DNA of 64,000 nucleotides from Lachnospiraceae bacterium (GTDB taxonomy: Bacteria > Bacillota > Clostridia > Lachnospirales > Lachnospiraceae), in assembly GCA_017416465.1 (NCBI GenBank), contig JAFQCK010000015.1:62001-126000 (forward strand), in the 5' to 3' direction. The notes beneath the pieces were generated by a model. The model saw only the letters and a program-made list of their open reading frames with translations. It was not told the DNA's origin and did not search any database. This document shows, piece after piece, positions 44,857-53,695 of the stretch (position 1 is the first letter of the stretch; each line of letters begins with the position of its first letter). A program made the position numbers and the translations under genes.

Positions 44857-46059
44857 ATGAAACAAATTACTATACTGTTATGTACTATATGTATAGCTGT
44901 TATTCTGATTTCCTGTGCGGGAGAAGATAACAGTAATAAATCTTCGATTTCTAATGGAGTGGATGTTCCTGTTATGCCTAATAAGGATAAGACTGAAAAT
45001 GAGACGTCTGAGGAGTATTCTGATACTGTATTTAAGGCAGTTGTTTTAGAAATAAATCTTGAAGATAAGACAATGATATTTCAGAGAACTTCTTCTACAA
45101 ACAGAGTGAAGTATTCGTATACCGGTGGAACAGATATTACGAACAGATATGGTGAGATAATGTCTGCAGAGCAATTAAGTCCGGGAGAAATTGTTGAGGT
45201 TGAAGTATCATCTGAAAATGGTAAGATTACATATGTTAACATATGTAAAGAAAATTTTGACTATCCGGGAGTTACTAATTTTAAAGTAGATAAAGAAAAA
45301 AAGATAATCTGGGTTGGAAGTGAAAAGTACATTTATACTGATAATACAGTATTTATTAATGCAGGAAAGATAATCACACCGGATAACCTTGAAGATATAG
45401 ACGTTATTACTTTGAAAGGGTATGACAGGCAGGTTGAGTCTGTTGTTGTAACGAATGGTCACGGCTATTTAAGACTGGATACAACAGAGTTTTTCTTAGG
45501 AGGCTATGTTGAAATTGGTGATAAGATTGTGGAATCGATTACAGAAAATATGGTATTAGCAGTTCCGATAGGACAATATACAATGACTGTAACAAAGGAT
45601 AAAACACAGGGGTCAAAGGATATTATTATTAATAGTAATGAAGAGGTAAGAGTCAATCTTATAGAATTTCAAAATGAGGCTGTAAGACTTGGAACGTTAT
45701 CATTTAAGATAAATCCGAGTGGGGCAAAGCTTACTATTGATGGAGTAGAAAAAGATTATTCGAAGATAATAGATGTTGCTTTTGGAACACATAAAGTAGT
45801 AGTGACTATGAAAGGTTATGAACCTTATGCACAGATGATTACGGTTGAGGATATTTTTAAGGAGTATACGATTGAACTTAAAGAGTCTGTAGCTGAGAGT
45901 TCGGGTGATGAAACAACTACTAAAGATAAAGAGAAAGAAGCAGAGAATAAAGAAACAGAAACAACGACTAAAGAAGTTGTTACGACTAAAAAGGAAAAGG
46001 AAACAACGACTGCACAGACGATTGATTATGCAGGATTGATAGGTTCTTTATTTGAATAA
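44857..46059 (+). CDS. PEGA-domain lipoprotein
   Basis: About 400 residues with a lipoprotein signal (lipobox LISC, Cys about residue 20), a Ser/Asn/Glu-rich linker and a beta-rich middle. A PEGA domain lies near residues 280-345 (GTLSFKINPSGAKLTIDG, ending YTIEL). The last 55 residues are a Thr/Glu/Lys-rich low-complexity tail. PEGA domains occur on bacterial surface proteins and are thought to bind wall or protein partners. The start ATG 44857 follows GAATGAGG; the upstream ATG at 44845 overlaps that site and is not preferred. Confidence 0.82.
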   Translation: MKQITILLCTICIAVILISCAGEDNSNKSSISNGVDVPVMPNKDKTENETSEEYSDTVFKAVVLEINLEDKTMIFQRTSSTNRVKYSYTGGTDITNRYGEIMSAEQLSPGEIVEVEVSSENGKITYVNICKENFDYPGVTNFKVDKEKKIIWVGSEKYIYTDNTVFINAGKIITPDNLEDIDVITLKGYDRQVESVVVTNGHGYLRLDTTEFFLGGYVEIGDKIVESITENMVLAVPIGQYTMTVTKDKTQGSKDIIINSNEEVRVNLIEFQNEAVRLGTLSFKINPSGAKLTIDGVEKDYSKIIDVAFGTHKVVVTMKGYEPYAQMITVEDIFKEYTIELKESVAESSGDETTTKDKEKEAENKETETTTKEVVTTKKEKETTTAQTIDYAGLIGSLFE

Positions 46060-46129
46060 GTGTGTATAATGCTAAATGCATTTTAAAATATTTATAAAAA
46101 ATATCCATTTATTTACAGGAGGTAAAAGG

Positions 46130-47866
46130 ATGAGCTACAAAAAACTTTACGAGGAATGGATTACAAATCCTTGTTTTGATGAGGAGACAAAAGCGGAGCT
46201 TAAGTCTATCAGTGAGGATGAAAAAGAGATTAAAGAAAGATTCTATAAAGAATTGGAATTTGGGACAGCAGGTCTTAGAGGTGTTATAGGAGCAGGAATT
46301 AACAGAATGAATATTTATACTGTTCGTAAGGCTACACAGGGACTTGCAAACTATATATTAAAAGTAGGTGGAGCAGAGAAAGGTGTTGTAATTGCTTTTG
46401 ATTCAAGAAGAATGTCACCTGAATTTGCTGATGTTGCAGCATTATGTCTTGCAGCTAACGGGATTAAAGCATATAGATTTGAATCATTAAGACCAACACC
46501 TGAGCTTTCATTTGCTGTGAGAGAATTAGGATGTATAGCAGGTATTAATATAACAGCAAGTCATAATCCGCCTGAATATAATGGATATAAGGTATACTGG
46601 GAAGATGGTGCTCAGATTACACCACCTCATGATACAGGAATAATGGCAGAAGTAAAGGCAGTAACAGATTTTGCTACACTTAAGACAATGGATATGGATG
46701 AAGCAAAAGCTAAAGGCTTATATGTTGTTATAGGTTCAGAAGTTGATGACAGATATATGGAAGAGCTTAAAAAACAGGTTAAGCGTCAGGATGCAATTGA
46801 TAAAGTTAAGAGTGAGCTTAAGATTGTGTATACACCTCTTCATGGAACAGGTAATATTCCAGCGAGAAGAATTCTTAACGAACTTGGTTTTGAGAATGTA
46901 TATGTTGTAAAAGAACAGGAGCTTCCTGATGGAGAATTCCCAACAGTAAGTTATCCTAATCCTGAAGCAGAGGAAGCATTTGAACTTGCACTTAAGCTTG
47001 CTAAAGAAAAAGATGCTGACCTTGTGTTAGCTACTGACCCTGATGCAGACAGACTTGGTGTGTATGTAAAAGATTCTAAGACAGGAGAATATATTACTCT
47101 TACAGGTAATATGTCAGGATGTCTTCTTGCAGATTATGAGATTAGTCAGATTAAAGAGTTAAATGGCGAGCTTCCAAGTGATGGAGCGCTTATTAAAACT
47201 ATTGTTTCAACTAATATGGCTGATGCAATTGCAAAATATTACGGAATAGAACTTATTGAGGTTCTTACAGGATTTAAATATATCGGACAGCAGATACTTG
47301 GATTTGAACAAAAAGGTAAAGGTTCATATTTGTTTGGATTTGAAGAAAGCTATGGATGTCTTATAGGTACACATGCAAGAGATAAAGATGCTATTGTTGC
47401 TACAATGGCACTTTGTGAGGCAGCTGCTTATTATAAGACTAAGAATATGACACTTTGGGACGCAATGGTAGCTATGTATGATAAATATGGCTATTATAAA
47501 GATGGAATTACATCTATTACATTAAAGGGTATTGAAGGGCTTGATAAGATTCAGGAGATACTTAATACACTTAGAGATAATACACCTGAAAAAATAGGCA
47601 AATATAAAGTAGTATCAGCTAGAGACTACAAATTAGATACAATTAAGGACATGGCTAGCGGCGAGGTTAAACCTACAGGTCTTCCAAGTTCCAATGTATT
47701 GTATTATGACCTTGAAGATGATGCATGGATTTGTGTAAGACCATCAGGAACAGAGCCAAAGGTTAAGTTCTATTACGGAGTGAAAGGTTCTTCATTAGAA
47801 GATGCAAATGAATTATCTGATGAACTTGGTAAAGAAGTAATGGATATGATTAACGGCATGTTATAA
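46130..47866 (+). CDS. pgcA: phospho-sugar mutase (phosphoglucomutase)
   Basis: About 578 residues of the alpha-D-phosphohexomutase family. The phosphoserine is S144 in TASHNPPEYNGYK, the metal loop is DPDADRLG, the sugar-binding loop FGFEESYG and the phosphate-binding loop RPSGTEPKVK. Such enzymes interconvert glucose 1-phosphate and glucose 6-phosphate, linking glycogen/starch breakdown to glycolysis and cell-envelope sugars. The ORF reaches 46076, but GGAGGTAAAAGG directly precedes ATG 46130, the true start. The small PH-domain gene follows after 26 bases. Confidence 0.94.
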   Translation: MSYKKLYEEWITNPCFDEETKAELKSISEDEKEIKERFYKELEFGTAGLRGVIGAGINRMNIYTVRKATQGLANYILKVGGAEKGVVIAFDSRRMSPEFADVAALCLAANGIKAYRFESLRPTPELSFAVRELGCIAGINITASHNPPEYNGYKVYWEDGAQITPPHDTGIMAEVKAVTDFATLKTMDMDEAKAKGLYVVIGSEVDDRYMEELKKQVKRQDAIDKVKSELKIVYTPLHGTGNIPARRILNELGFENVYVVKEQELPDGEFPTVSYPNPEAEEAFELALKLAKEKDADLVLATDPDADRLGVYVKDSKTGEYITLTGNMSGCLLADYEISQIKELNGELPSDGALIKTIVSTNMADAIAKYYGIELIEVLTGFKYIGQQILGFEQKGKGSYLFGFEESYGCLIGTHARDKDAIVATMALCEAAAYYKTKNMTLWDAMVAMYDKYGYYKDGITSITLKGIEGLDKIQEILNTLRDNTPEKIGKYKVVSARDYKLDTIKDMASGEVKPTGLPSSNVLYYDLEDDAWICVRPSGTEPKVKFYYGVKGSSLEDANELSDELGKEVMDMINGML

Positions 47867-47892
47867 TACTTAATATCAAGGAGAGATTTATT

Positions 47893-48276
47893 ATGGCTGA
47901 ATCAAAGATAATATGGCAGGATAGGAAGAGGATAATTTTTGGATTACCTTGGACTTTCACTAAGTATAAATTGTATGAAGATAAAATACAGATATGTACA
48001 GGGTTTCTTAATAAAAAAGAAGAAGAAATAAGATTGTACAGGATAATGGATACTACACTTGAAAAACCATTAGGACAAAGAATTTTTGGACTTGGAAGTA
48101 TTAAAGTTAATTCGGCGGACAAAACAACACCGCAGTTTTATATACTCAGAGTTAAGAATTCAGATAAGGTTAGAGATATGCTTTCTGAGCAGGTTGAGAG
48201 TGAAAGAGAGAGAAGAAGAGTATCCGGAAGAGAATTCATGAATAGTGATTATGATGATGAGATGGATATAGAGTAA
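47893..48276 (+). CDS. bacterial PH-domain protein
   Basis: A 127-residue protein with the pattern of bacterial Pleckstrin-homology domains (bPH_2/YdbT-like): FGLPWTFTKYKLYEDKIQIC, quoted as its core, then EEEIRLYRIMDTTLEKPLGQRIFG. There is no membrane segment, which is unusual since many bPH_2 proteins are membrane-linked. The C-terminal tail is Arg/Glu/Asp-rich. CAAGGAGAG precedes the ATG. A strong terminator lies 30 bases after the stop. Role unknown. Confidence 0.8.
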   Translation: MAESKIIWQDRKRIIFGLPWTFTKYKLYEDKIQICTGFLNKKEEEIRLYRIMDTTLEKPLGQRIFGLGSIKVNSADKTTPQFYILRVKNSDKVRDMLSEQVESERERRRVSGREFMNSDYDDEMDIE

Positions 48277-48306
48277 AGAGAAGATACTTGTGAGATTTTA
48301 GAAAAG

Positions 48307-48357
48307 AAAGATGCCTTTTGTGATTAAGTTAATCTGATTACAAAAGGCATCTTTTTT
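48307..48357 (+). terminator. strong terminator ahead of the amylase locus
   Basis: A long stem (AAAGATGCCTTTTGT, 48307-48321, with ACAAAAGGCATCTTT from 48340) with an 18-base loop ends in a T run. It isolates the starch locus from upstream transcription. Confidence 0.88.
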
Positions 48358-48417
48358 GTACAATTAGAAAAAATATATAGTGTAATAATAAGTATATTTA
48401 AAGTGAAAGAAATTTGG

Positions 48418-48434
48418 TTGTGCATAATGCACAA
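48418..48434. promoter_or_regulatory. 17-base palindrome, candidate operator
   Basis: TTGTGCATAATGCACAA is a perfect 8-bp inverted repeat around one central base. It lies 16 bases upstream of a possible -35 (48450) and about 112 bases upstream of the consensus promoter at 48547. Its position in front of the first amylase gene makes it a candidate site for a starch-responsive regulator; no regulator gene is in the window. Confidence 0.5.
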
Positions 48435-48449
48435 AAACATATTCTGAAA

Positions 48450-48478
48450 TTGTTAAAATATCACAAAATCGCTATTAA
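48450..48478 (+). promoter_or_regulatory. possible distal amylase promoter
   Basis: TTGTTA (48450-48455) and TATTAA (48473-48478) are spaced by 17 bases, just downstream of the palindrome. It is weaker than the promoter at 48547. Confidence 0.35.
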
Positions 48479-48546
48479 GATTATAAAAAGGAGAAAAATA
48501 GGCAAAAAAGTAAATAATAAAATATTAAAAAAATATTAAATGATTG

Positions 48547-48575
48547 TTGAAATTAATTAAAATATACTATATAAT
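48547..48575 (+). promoter_or_regulatory. main promoter of the first amylase gene
   Basis: TTGAAA (48547-48552) and a perfect TATAAT (48570-48575) with 17-base spacing. The 80-base leader includes a small GC hairpin (CGCCC about 48587 with GGGTGCG) and ends in AAAGGAGG before ATG 48658. The stretch from 48358 to 48657 otherwise holds only the palindrome and the distal promoter. Confidence 0.75.
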
Positions 48576-48657
48576 ACAATTAACTCTCGCCCATTAAAAG
48601 TAAAAGGGTGCGTGTGAAGCAACTATAAGCTATATAAAATAAAAGGAGGTAGAAAAA

Positions 48658-51600
48658 ATGAATTTCAACAAAAAACTGAGAAAAGTACTCAGTATGTTTT
48701 TGGCGTTTTTAATGTTTTGTTCTGTGACATTAACAGATATGGCATTAATGACATCAAAGACTAAGGCTGAAGCTGCAATGAACCAATATGGTTTATTGGA
48801 TAAAGCATGTGACGGCCTTATACTTCACTGCTGGAATTGGTCATATTCTAATATTAAGAGTAGTATGGCTGATATTGCAGCAGCAGGATACACATCTTTA
48901 CAGACATCGCCTGTACAGATGCCAAAAGACGCAGGTAATGACACACAGGGAAATTGGTGGAAGGTATATCAGCCTACAACACTTAGTATGGTTGAGAATC
49001 ATCCATGGTTTGGATCAAAAGCTGAATTTAAGGCTATGTGTGATGAAGCAGAGAAATATGGAATTAAAGTTATCGTAGATATTGTAGCTAACCATATGGC
49101 TAACAATACAGGTTCTCAAGGAAACTGTAGAGGAGATATCTGCAGTCAGAACGATGCTACATTCAGAGATGATGATTCATGTTGGCATTTAAATGGTTCT
49201 ACGTATATTGATTATGGTAATCAGCATCGTAATGGAGATACAACAAGTTTAACACATGGATTTGGTGGTTGGCCTGATCTTAATACAGGAAATACAAAGG
49301 TTCAGAACGCAATTATTTCTTTATTAAAAGAATGTGTTGACCTTGGAGCAGATGGTTTCAGATTTGATGCTGCTAAGCATATCGAACTTCCAACTGATCC
49401 GGGTGGAGCTTCAGACTTCTGGCCAAATGTTACAAGTGCAATCCGAGCATACAAGTCAGATGTATACCTTTATGGAGAAATTCTTGATGATTCAGCAACA
49501 AGTATCTCTAACTATACAAAATATCTTGCGGTAACTGATAACAGAGCAGGTAACTCAACAAGATATGGTGTAAGAGAAAATAATATTGGTAAAGCAGCTA
49601 ATTCTGCATTAACATATGATGGACAGCTTGGAGATAATATTGTTCTTTGGTCTGAATCGCATGATACATATGCAAATGATAACTTTACAGGTGAGTCAGC
49701 TAAATTTTCACAGGATCAGATTAACAGAGCATGGTGTATCATAGCAGCACGTGATTTTGCAGCACTTTATTATATTCGTCCGGGCAGTACAAGTGCAGCA
49801 ATGGGTTCTAAGAGTACAAATACAGCATGGAAAGATACAGAAATAGTAGCTGTTAATAAATTCCACAATTACTTCAATGGAACATCTGAATATATGTCAT
49901 CTTGTGATAATTCAGTAGTTCTTGTTGAGAGAGGTTCTAAGACAGCAACTGGTGGTGTAGTACTTGTTAATATTGGTGGAGGCTCTAAATCAGTAAGTGG
50001 AGCAACTACACATTTATTAGCAGATGGTACATACAAAGATCAGGTATCAGGTAGTACATTTACTGTATCAGGCGGAAAGATTTCTGGACAGATTGGAAAC
50101 ACAGGTGTTGCAGTTGTTTATAATGCAGAGCCTATCGTGTTAACACCAACACCAACTATTTCTAAAGAAGGTGGAGAATTCTCTACTGATACATTGTCAT
50201 TAACAATCGGATTATCTAATGCTACAAGTGGTACATATAAGATTGGTAGTGGTTCAGCTACAACATATACATCATCTAAATCAATTACTATTGGTTCAGA
50301 TATGTCAATTGGTGATAGTGTAACTATTACACTTACAGCTACAGATGGTTCAAAGACAACAACAAAGACATATACATTTACAAAGACAGAGTACATAGAA
50401 CCAGAGGGAAATATTGCATATCTTAAACTTCCTTCAGGATGGTCAACACCTGTTAAATGTTATGCATATGATTCTGCTACAGAAACAGTTAACAACGGAG
50501 TATGGCCAGGTCAGGAAATGACATTGGATTCAGAAACAGGATACTATAAGTATGAGGTTCCTTCAAGTATTGAAAAACCAAGAGTAATTTTCTATAGCTC
50601 AGATGTAAACAGATATCCTGCAGATATGGAAAAAGGTTTATTGTTTGAAGAAGAATGCCCATATCTTTATAAAGATGGAAGTTGGTCAAAATATAGCCCA
50701 ACACCAACAACAGGTACAGTTGTAGTTAAGTATGTAGATGGGTCAAATAATGAAATCGCTACATCTAAGACTACAAAGGGAACAATTGGTTCGTCTTATA
50801 CAACAACAGCAGCAACTGTTGATGGATATACACTTAAGACGACACCGTCTAATGCAACAGGTAAATATACAGCTGGAACAATTACTGTTACATATGTATA
50901 TGAAGAAATACCGGACACAGATCCTAAAGTTACAACTTCTCTTGCTTCAGGATCAACATTTAAAACAGAAACACAGACAATTACACTTACTTTAGCAAAT
51001 GCTACAAGTGGTACATATTCAGTTGATGATGGTCCTGTTAAAACATTTACAAGCACAGCAAGTGTTGTACTTGGACAGGGTAAAGTGGCAGATTCAACAG
51101 TAACAGTTAAAGCAACAGCTAAAGGAACAGACGGAACAACAAAGAGCTTTACATTTACTTATAATAAACAGTTCAATGGAACAATTAATGAAGAAACAAG
51201 TGTTTCAACAGCTAGTTTAGCAACAGCTAAAGCGTCGTCATTAGCATCATACTATTCAACAAATGAAAATGGTGTTGGTGTTAAGAAGACAATTACAGTT
51301 GACGGTAGCTTATCAGATTGGGATAGCTCAATGTTAATTGCACAGGGTACAGCTAATGATGACCCACGTGTATATCGTCCAAACTCAATGTACGAGGTAC
51401 CAATTGATTTATATGCACTTTATGGAGCGTATGATGATAGTAACCTTTATCTCATGTGGGAAATGACAAATGTTCAGGACGTAGTTGCACCAAATGATGA
51501 TTATCCATTATCACAGGGTGTACTTTATCAGACAATGAACGTACCATTCTTTATTGCAATTGATACAAAAGATTCTAAAACTGCAATTGGTAATAAAGGA

Positions 51601-53406
51601 CAGCTTCAAACAACTGGAACAATTTGGGATTCAGGAATTACATTCGAAAATAGCTTTAACAGATTAATTGCTATTTCTACAAATGGTGCAAACGGACCAT
51701 TCTTATATGAAGGAGATAGCACAGGACTTAATCCTGTGGAAATTGCAGCAAGAGCAGAAACAGGAATTGAATTCGATTATGGTCTAGGAATTCTTAGCAA
51801 AAATGTATACGGTATTGATAAAGCTTATGGTGAATACAATAACCGTGTTGTTGGAGATATGTGTAATGAAAATGCAGCTTGGGTAGACTTTAATACAAAG
51901 GGACATAGCAGTTCAACAATGGACTTCCATTATGAAATGGCAATTCCATTTGAATCATTAGGCGTAAGTGCAAGTGATGTAGCAAGTAATGGATTAGGTG
52001 TATTACTTATAGCTACAATGGGTAAATCAGGTATGGACTGCTTACCATATGACTTATCTATGAACGATCAGGCTGATTTAGATGATGCAGCAGGTTCGCA
52101 GGAATTCAACAGTTTTGAAAAGAGTGATGAAGATCACATTACAACAGCATTTGCAGGTGTTGGTAAAATAGGTGAAATTGTACCTCCAACTCCGGATGAG
52201 TTAGAACTTAACTTTGGTGCAGATAAGTCTTCACCACAGGCTACAGGAACAGCTCTTACATTAAATGGTATTGCAGAAGGTGGAACAGCACCTTACACAT
52301 ATAAATACTATGTAAATGGTTCATTAGTAGGTACAAAATCAGGAAGTGGTGAAACATCAGTAGCATGGACACCATCTACAAGTGGCAAATACTTAATTAA
52401 GTGTATCGTTACAGATGCAGATGGTAACAGTAAAACAAGTGCTAAGTATTACAATATTGAAGGAAACTCAGGGTATGATGATGGCTGGGTAAAAGTAAGT
52501 AACAATTGGTATTATTATGTCAATGGAAAGAAAGCAACAGGTTGGAAATTAATTAATACTAAATATTACTATTTTGATGCATCAGGTGTAATGCAGGCAT
52601 CTAAGTGGGTTGGTAACTACTATTTGAAATCTGATGGTGTTATGGCAACATCAGAATTCGTAGGAGATTACTACGTAGATGAAAATGGTGTTTGGGTAAC
52701 AGGTTCTAAATGGTTACAGATTGATGGTAAGTATTATTATCTTGCAAAAGGTGTTGTACAGAAATCAAAATGGGCAAAAGTAGGTTCATACTATTATTAC
52801 TTCGATGCATCAGGTGTAATGCAGGCAAATAAGTGGATTAGTAATAAATACTATGTAAAATCTAATGGTGTTATGGCAACATCAGAGTTTGTAGGAAATT
52901 ACTATGTAGATGCAAATGGTGTTTGGGTAACAGGAACAAAATGGGTTAAGGTAGGAGATGACTACTATTATCTTGTAAAAGGTGTTGCACAGAAATCAAA
53001 ATGGGTAAAAGTAGGAACAAAATACTATTACTTCGATGCATCAGGTGTAATGCAGGCAAATAAATGGATTTCTAACAAATATTATGTAAAAGCTGACGGT
53101 TCAATGGCAACATCAGAATTTGTAGGCAACTACTATGTGAATGCAAGTGGTGCTTGGGTAACAGGTACACAGTGGGCTAAGGTAGGAGATGACTACTATT
53201 ATCTTGTAAAAGGTGTTGTGCAGAAGTCAAAATGGGTAAAAGTAGGAACAAAATACTATTACTTTAACGAAACTGGTGTAATGCAGTCATCTAAGTGGAT
53301 AGGAAACTATTATGTAAAAGCAGATGGCTCTATGGCAGTATCAGAATGGGTTGATAATGGTAAATATTATGTAGGTGCTGATGGACTATGGGTAAAGAAT
53401 CCATAA
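48658..53406 (+). CDS. exported multimodular alpha-amylase with wall-binding repeats (amylase 1)
   Basis: A 1582-residue exported enzyme. A signal peptide (cleavage probably after about residue 40, near KAEA) precedes a GH13 catalytic domain very like B. subtilis AmyE (subfamily 28): GLILHCWNWS, IVANHMA, nucleophile D237 in DGFRFDAAKH, acid/base E274 in YGEILD, and D336 in SESHD. Then come paired Ig-like domains (about 500-580 and 757-840) flanking CBM26 (about 585-680, VWPGQEM) and MucBP (686-755), a roughly 300-residue module (about 850-1175) resembling CBM74, an Ig-like domain (1181-1275) and cell-wall-binding repeats (1276-1582). It should degrade granular starch at the cell surface. Confidence 0.92.
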   Translation: MNFNKKLRKVLSMFLAFLMFCSVTLTDMALMTSKTKAEAAMNQYGLLDKACDGLILHCWNWSYSNIKSSMADIAAAGYTSLQTSPVQMPKDAGNDTQGNWWKVYQPTTLSMVENHPWFGSKAEFKAMCDEAEKYGIKVIVDIVANHMANNTGSQGNCRGDICSQNDATFRDDDSCWHLNGSTYIDYGNQHRNGDTTSLTHGFGGWPDLNTGNTKVQNAIISLLKECVDLGADGFRFDAAKHIELPTDPGGASDFWPNVTSAIRAYKSDVYLYGEILDDSATSISNYTKYLAVTDNRAGNSTRYGVRENNIGKAANSALTYDGQLGDNIVLWSESHDTYANDNFTGESAKFSQDQINRAWCIIAARDFAALYYIRPGSTSAAMGSKSTNTAWKDTEIVAVNKFHNYFNGTSEYMSSCDNSVVLVERGSKTATGGVVLVNIGGGSKSVSGATTHLLADGTYKDQVSGSTFTVSGGKISGQIGNTGVAVVYNAEPIVLTPTPTISKEGGEFSTDTLSLTIGLSNATSGTYKIGSGSATTYTSSKSITIGSDMSIGDSVTITLTATDGSKTTTKTYTFTKTEYIEPEGNIAYLKLPSGWSTPVKCYAYDSATETVNNGVWPGQEMTLDSETGYYKYEVPSSIEKPRVIFYSSDVNRYPADMEKGLLFEEECPYLYKDGSWSKYSPTPTTGTVVVKYVDGSNNEIATSKTTKGTIGSSYTTTAATVDGYTLKTTPSNATGKYTAGTITVTYVYEEIPDTDPKVTTSLASGSTFKTETQTITLTLANATSGTYSVDDGPVKTFTSTASVVLGQGKVADSTVTVKATAKGTDGTTKSFTFTYNKQFNGTINEETSVSTASLATAKASSLASYYSTNENGVGVKKTITVDGSLSDWDSSMLIAQGTANDDPRVYRPNSMYEVPIDLYALYGAYDDSNLYLMWEMTNVQDVVAPNDDYPLSQGVLYQTMNVPFFIAIDTKDSKTAIGNKGQLQTTGTIWDSGITFENSFNRLIAISTNGANGPFLYEGDSTGLNPVEIAARAETGIEFDYGLGILSKNVYGIDKAYGEYNNRVVGDMCNENAAWVDFNTKGHSSSTMDFHYEMAIPFESLGVSASDVASNGLGVLLIATMGKSGMDCLPYDLSMNDQADLDDAAGSQEFNSFEKSDEDHITTAFAGVGKIGEIVPPTPDELELNFGADKSSPQATGTALTLNGIAEGGTAPYTYKYYVNGSLVGTKSGSGETSVAWTPSTSGKYLIKCIVTDADGNSKTSAKYYNIEGNSGYDDGWVKVSNNWYYYVNGKKATGWKLINTKYYYFDASGVMQASKWVGNYYLKSDGVMATSEFVGDYYVDENGVWVTGSKWLQIDGKYYYLAKGVVQKSKWAKVGSYYYYFDASGVMQANKWISNKYYVKSNGVMATSEFVGNYYVDANGVWVTGTKWVKVGDDYYYLVKGVAQKSKWVKVGTKYYYFDASGVMQANKWISNKYYVKADGSMATSEFVGNYYVNASGAWVTGTQWAKVGDDYYYLVKGVVQKSKWVKVGTKYYYFNETGVMQSSKWIGNYYVKADGSMAVSEWVDNGKYYVGADGLWVKNP
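52483..53403 (+). repeat. cell-wall-binding repeat array of amylase 1
   Basis: Tandem units of about 20 residues rich in Trp, Tyr and Gly (for example WVKVGTKYYYFDASGVMQ and WISNKYYVKSNG) match the CW_binding/glucan-binding YG repeat family. They attach proteins non-covalently to wall polymers or glucans. No sortase motif is present. Confidence 0.88.
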
Positions 53407-53452
53407 GAAGTTACTAAATATATATTGAATTATTAACTAAAAAATATAAAAG

Positions 53453-53523
53453 GTTGTACAAATCAACAGGCTATTAATGTATATGATTAAATATAGAGAC
53501 ATAGTTTTGTTGGTTTGTACAAC
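53453..53523. repeat. 16-bp inverted repeat downstream of amylase 1
   Basis: GTTGTACAAATCAACA (53453-53468) pairs with 53508-53523 over 16 bp with one G-T pair and a 39-base loop. No T run follows, so it is not a standard terminator; an mRNA-stabilising or processing hairpin is possible. Confidence 0.6.
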
Positions 53524-53593
53524 ATAAATAAAATACTATTAATACAACTTAAGTAGAATAGTAGCTTAAAATAAATATATGATGCAATAAGTT

Positions 53594-53622
53594 CAGTACA
53601 TATCAGAGTGTGCTGTTTTTTT
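53594..53622 (+). terminator. short terminator between amylases 1 and 2
   Basis: A 7-bp stem (CAGTACA 53594-53600 with TGTGCTG 53609-53615, one G-T pair) is followed by seven T residues. It is weak-to-moderate and may allow read-through into amylase 2. Nothing else with a clear promoter pattern was found in 53407-53695. Confidence 0.6.
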
Positions 53623-53695
53623 CTAGAATGAAGGAATTGTATTTATATATTTATTATTTGTTTATGAGAAAAATAAATATGAAAGGAATGTAAAA

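Noticed and set aside
52483-53403. CRISPR-like regular repeats
   Set aside because: The periodic sequence is coding, with Trp/Tyr wall-binding units in frame, and has no constant repeats separated by unique spacers.
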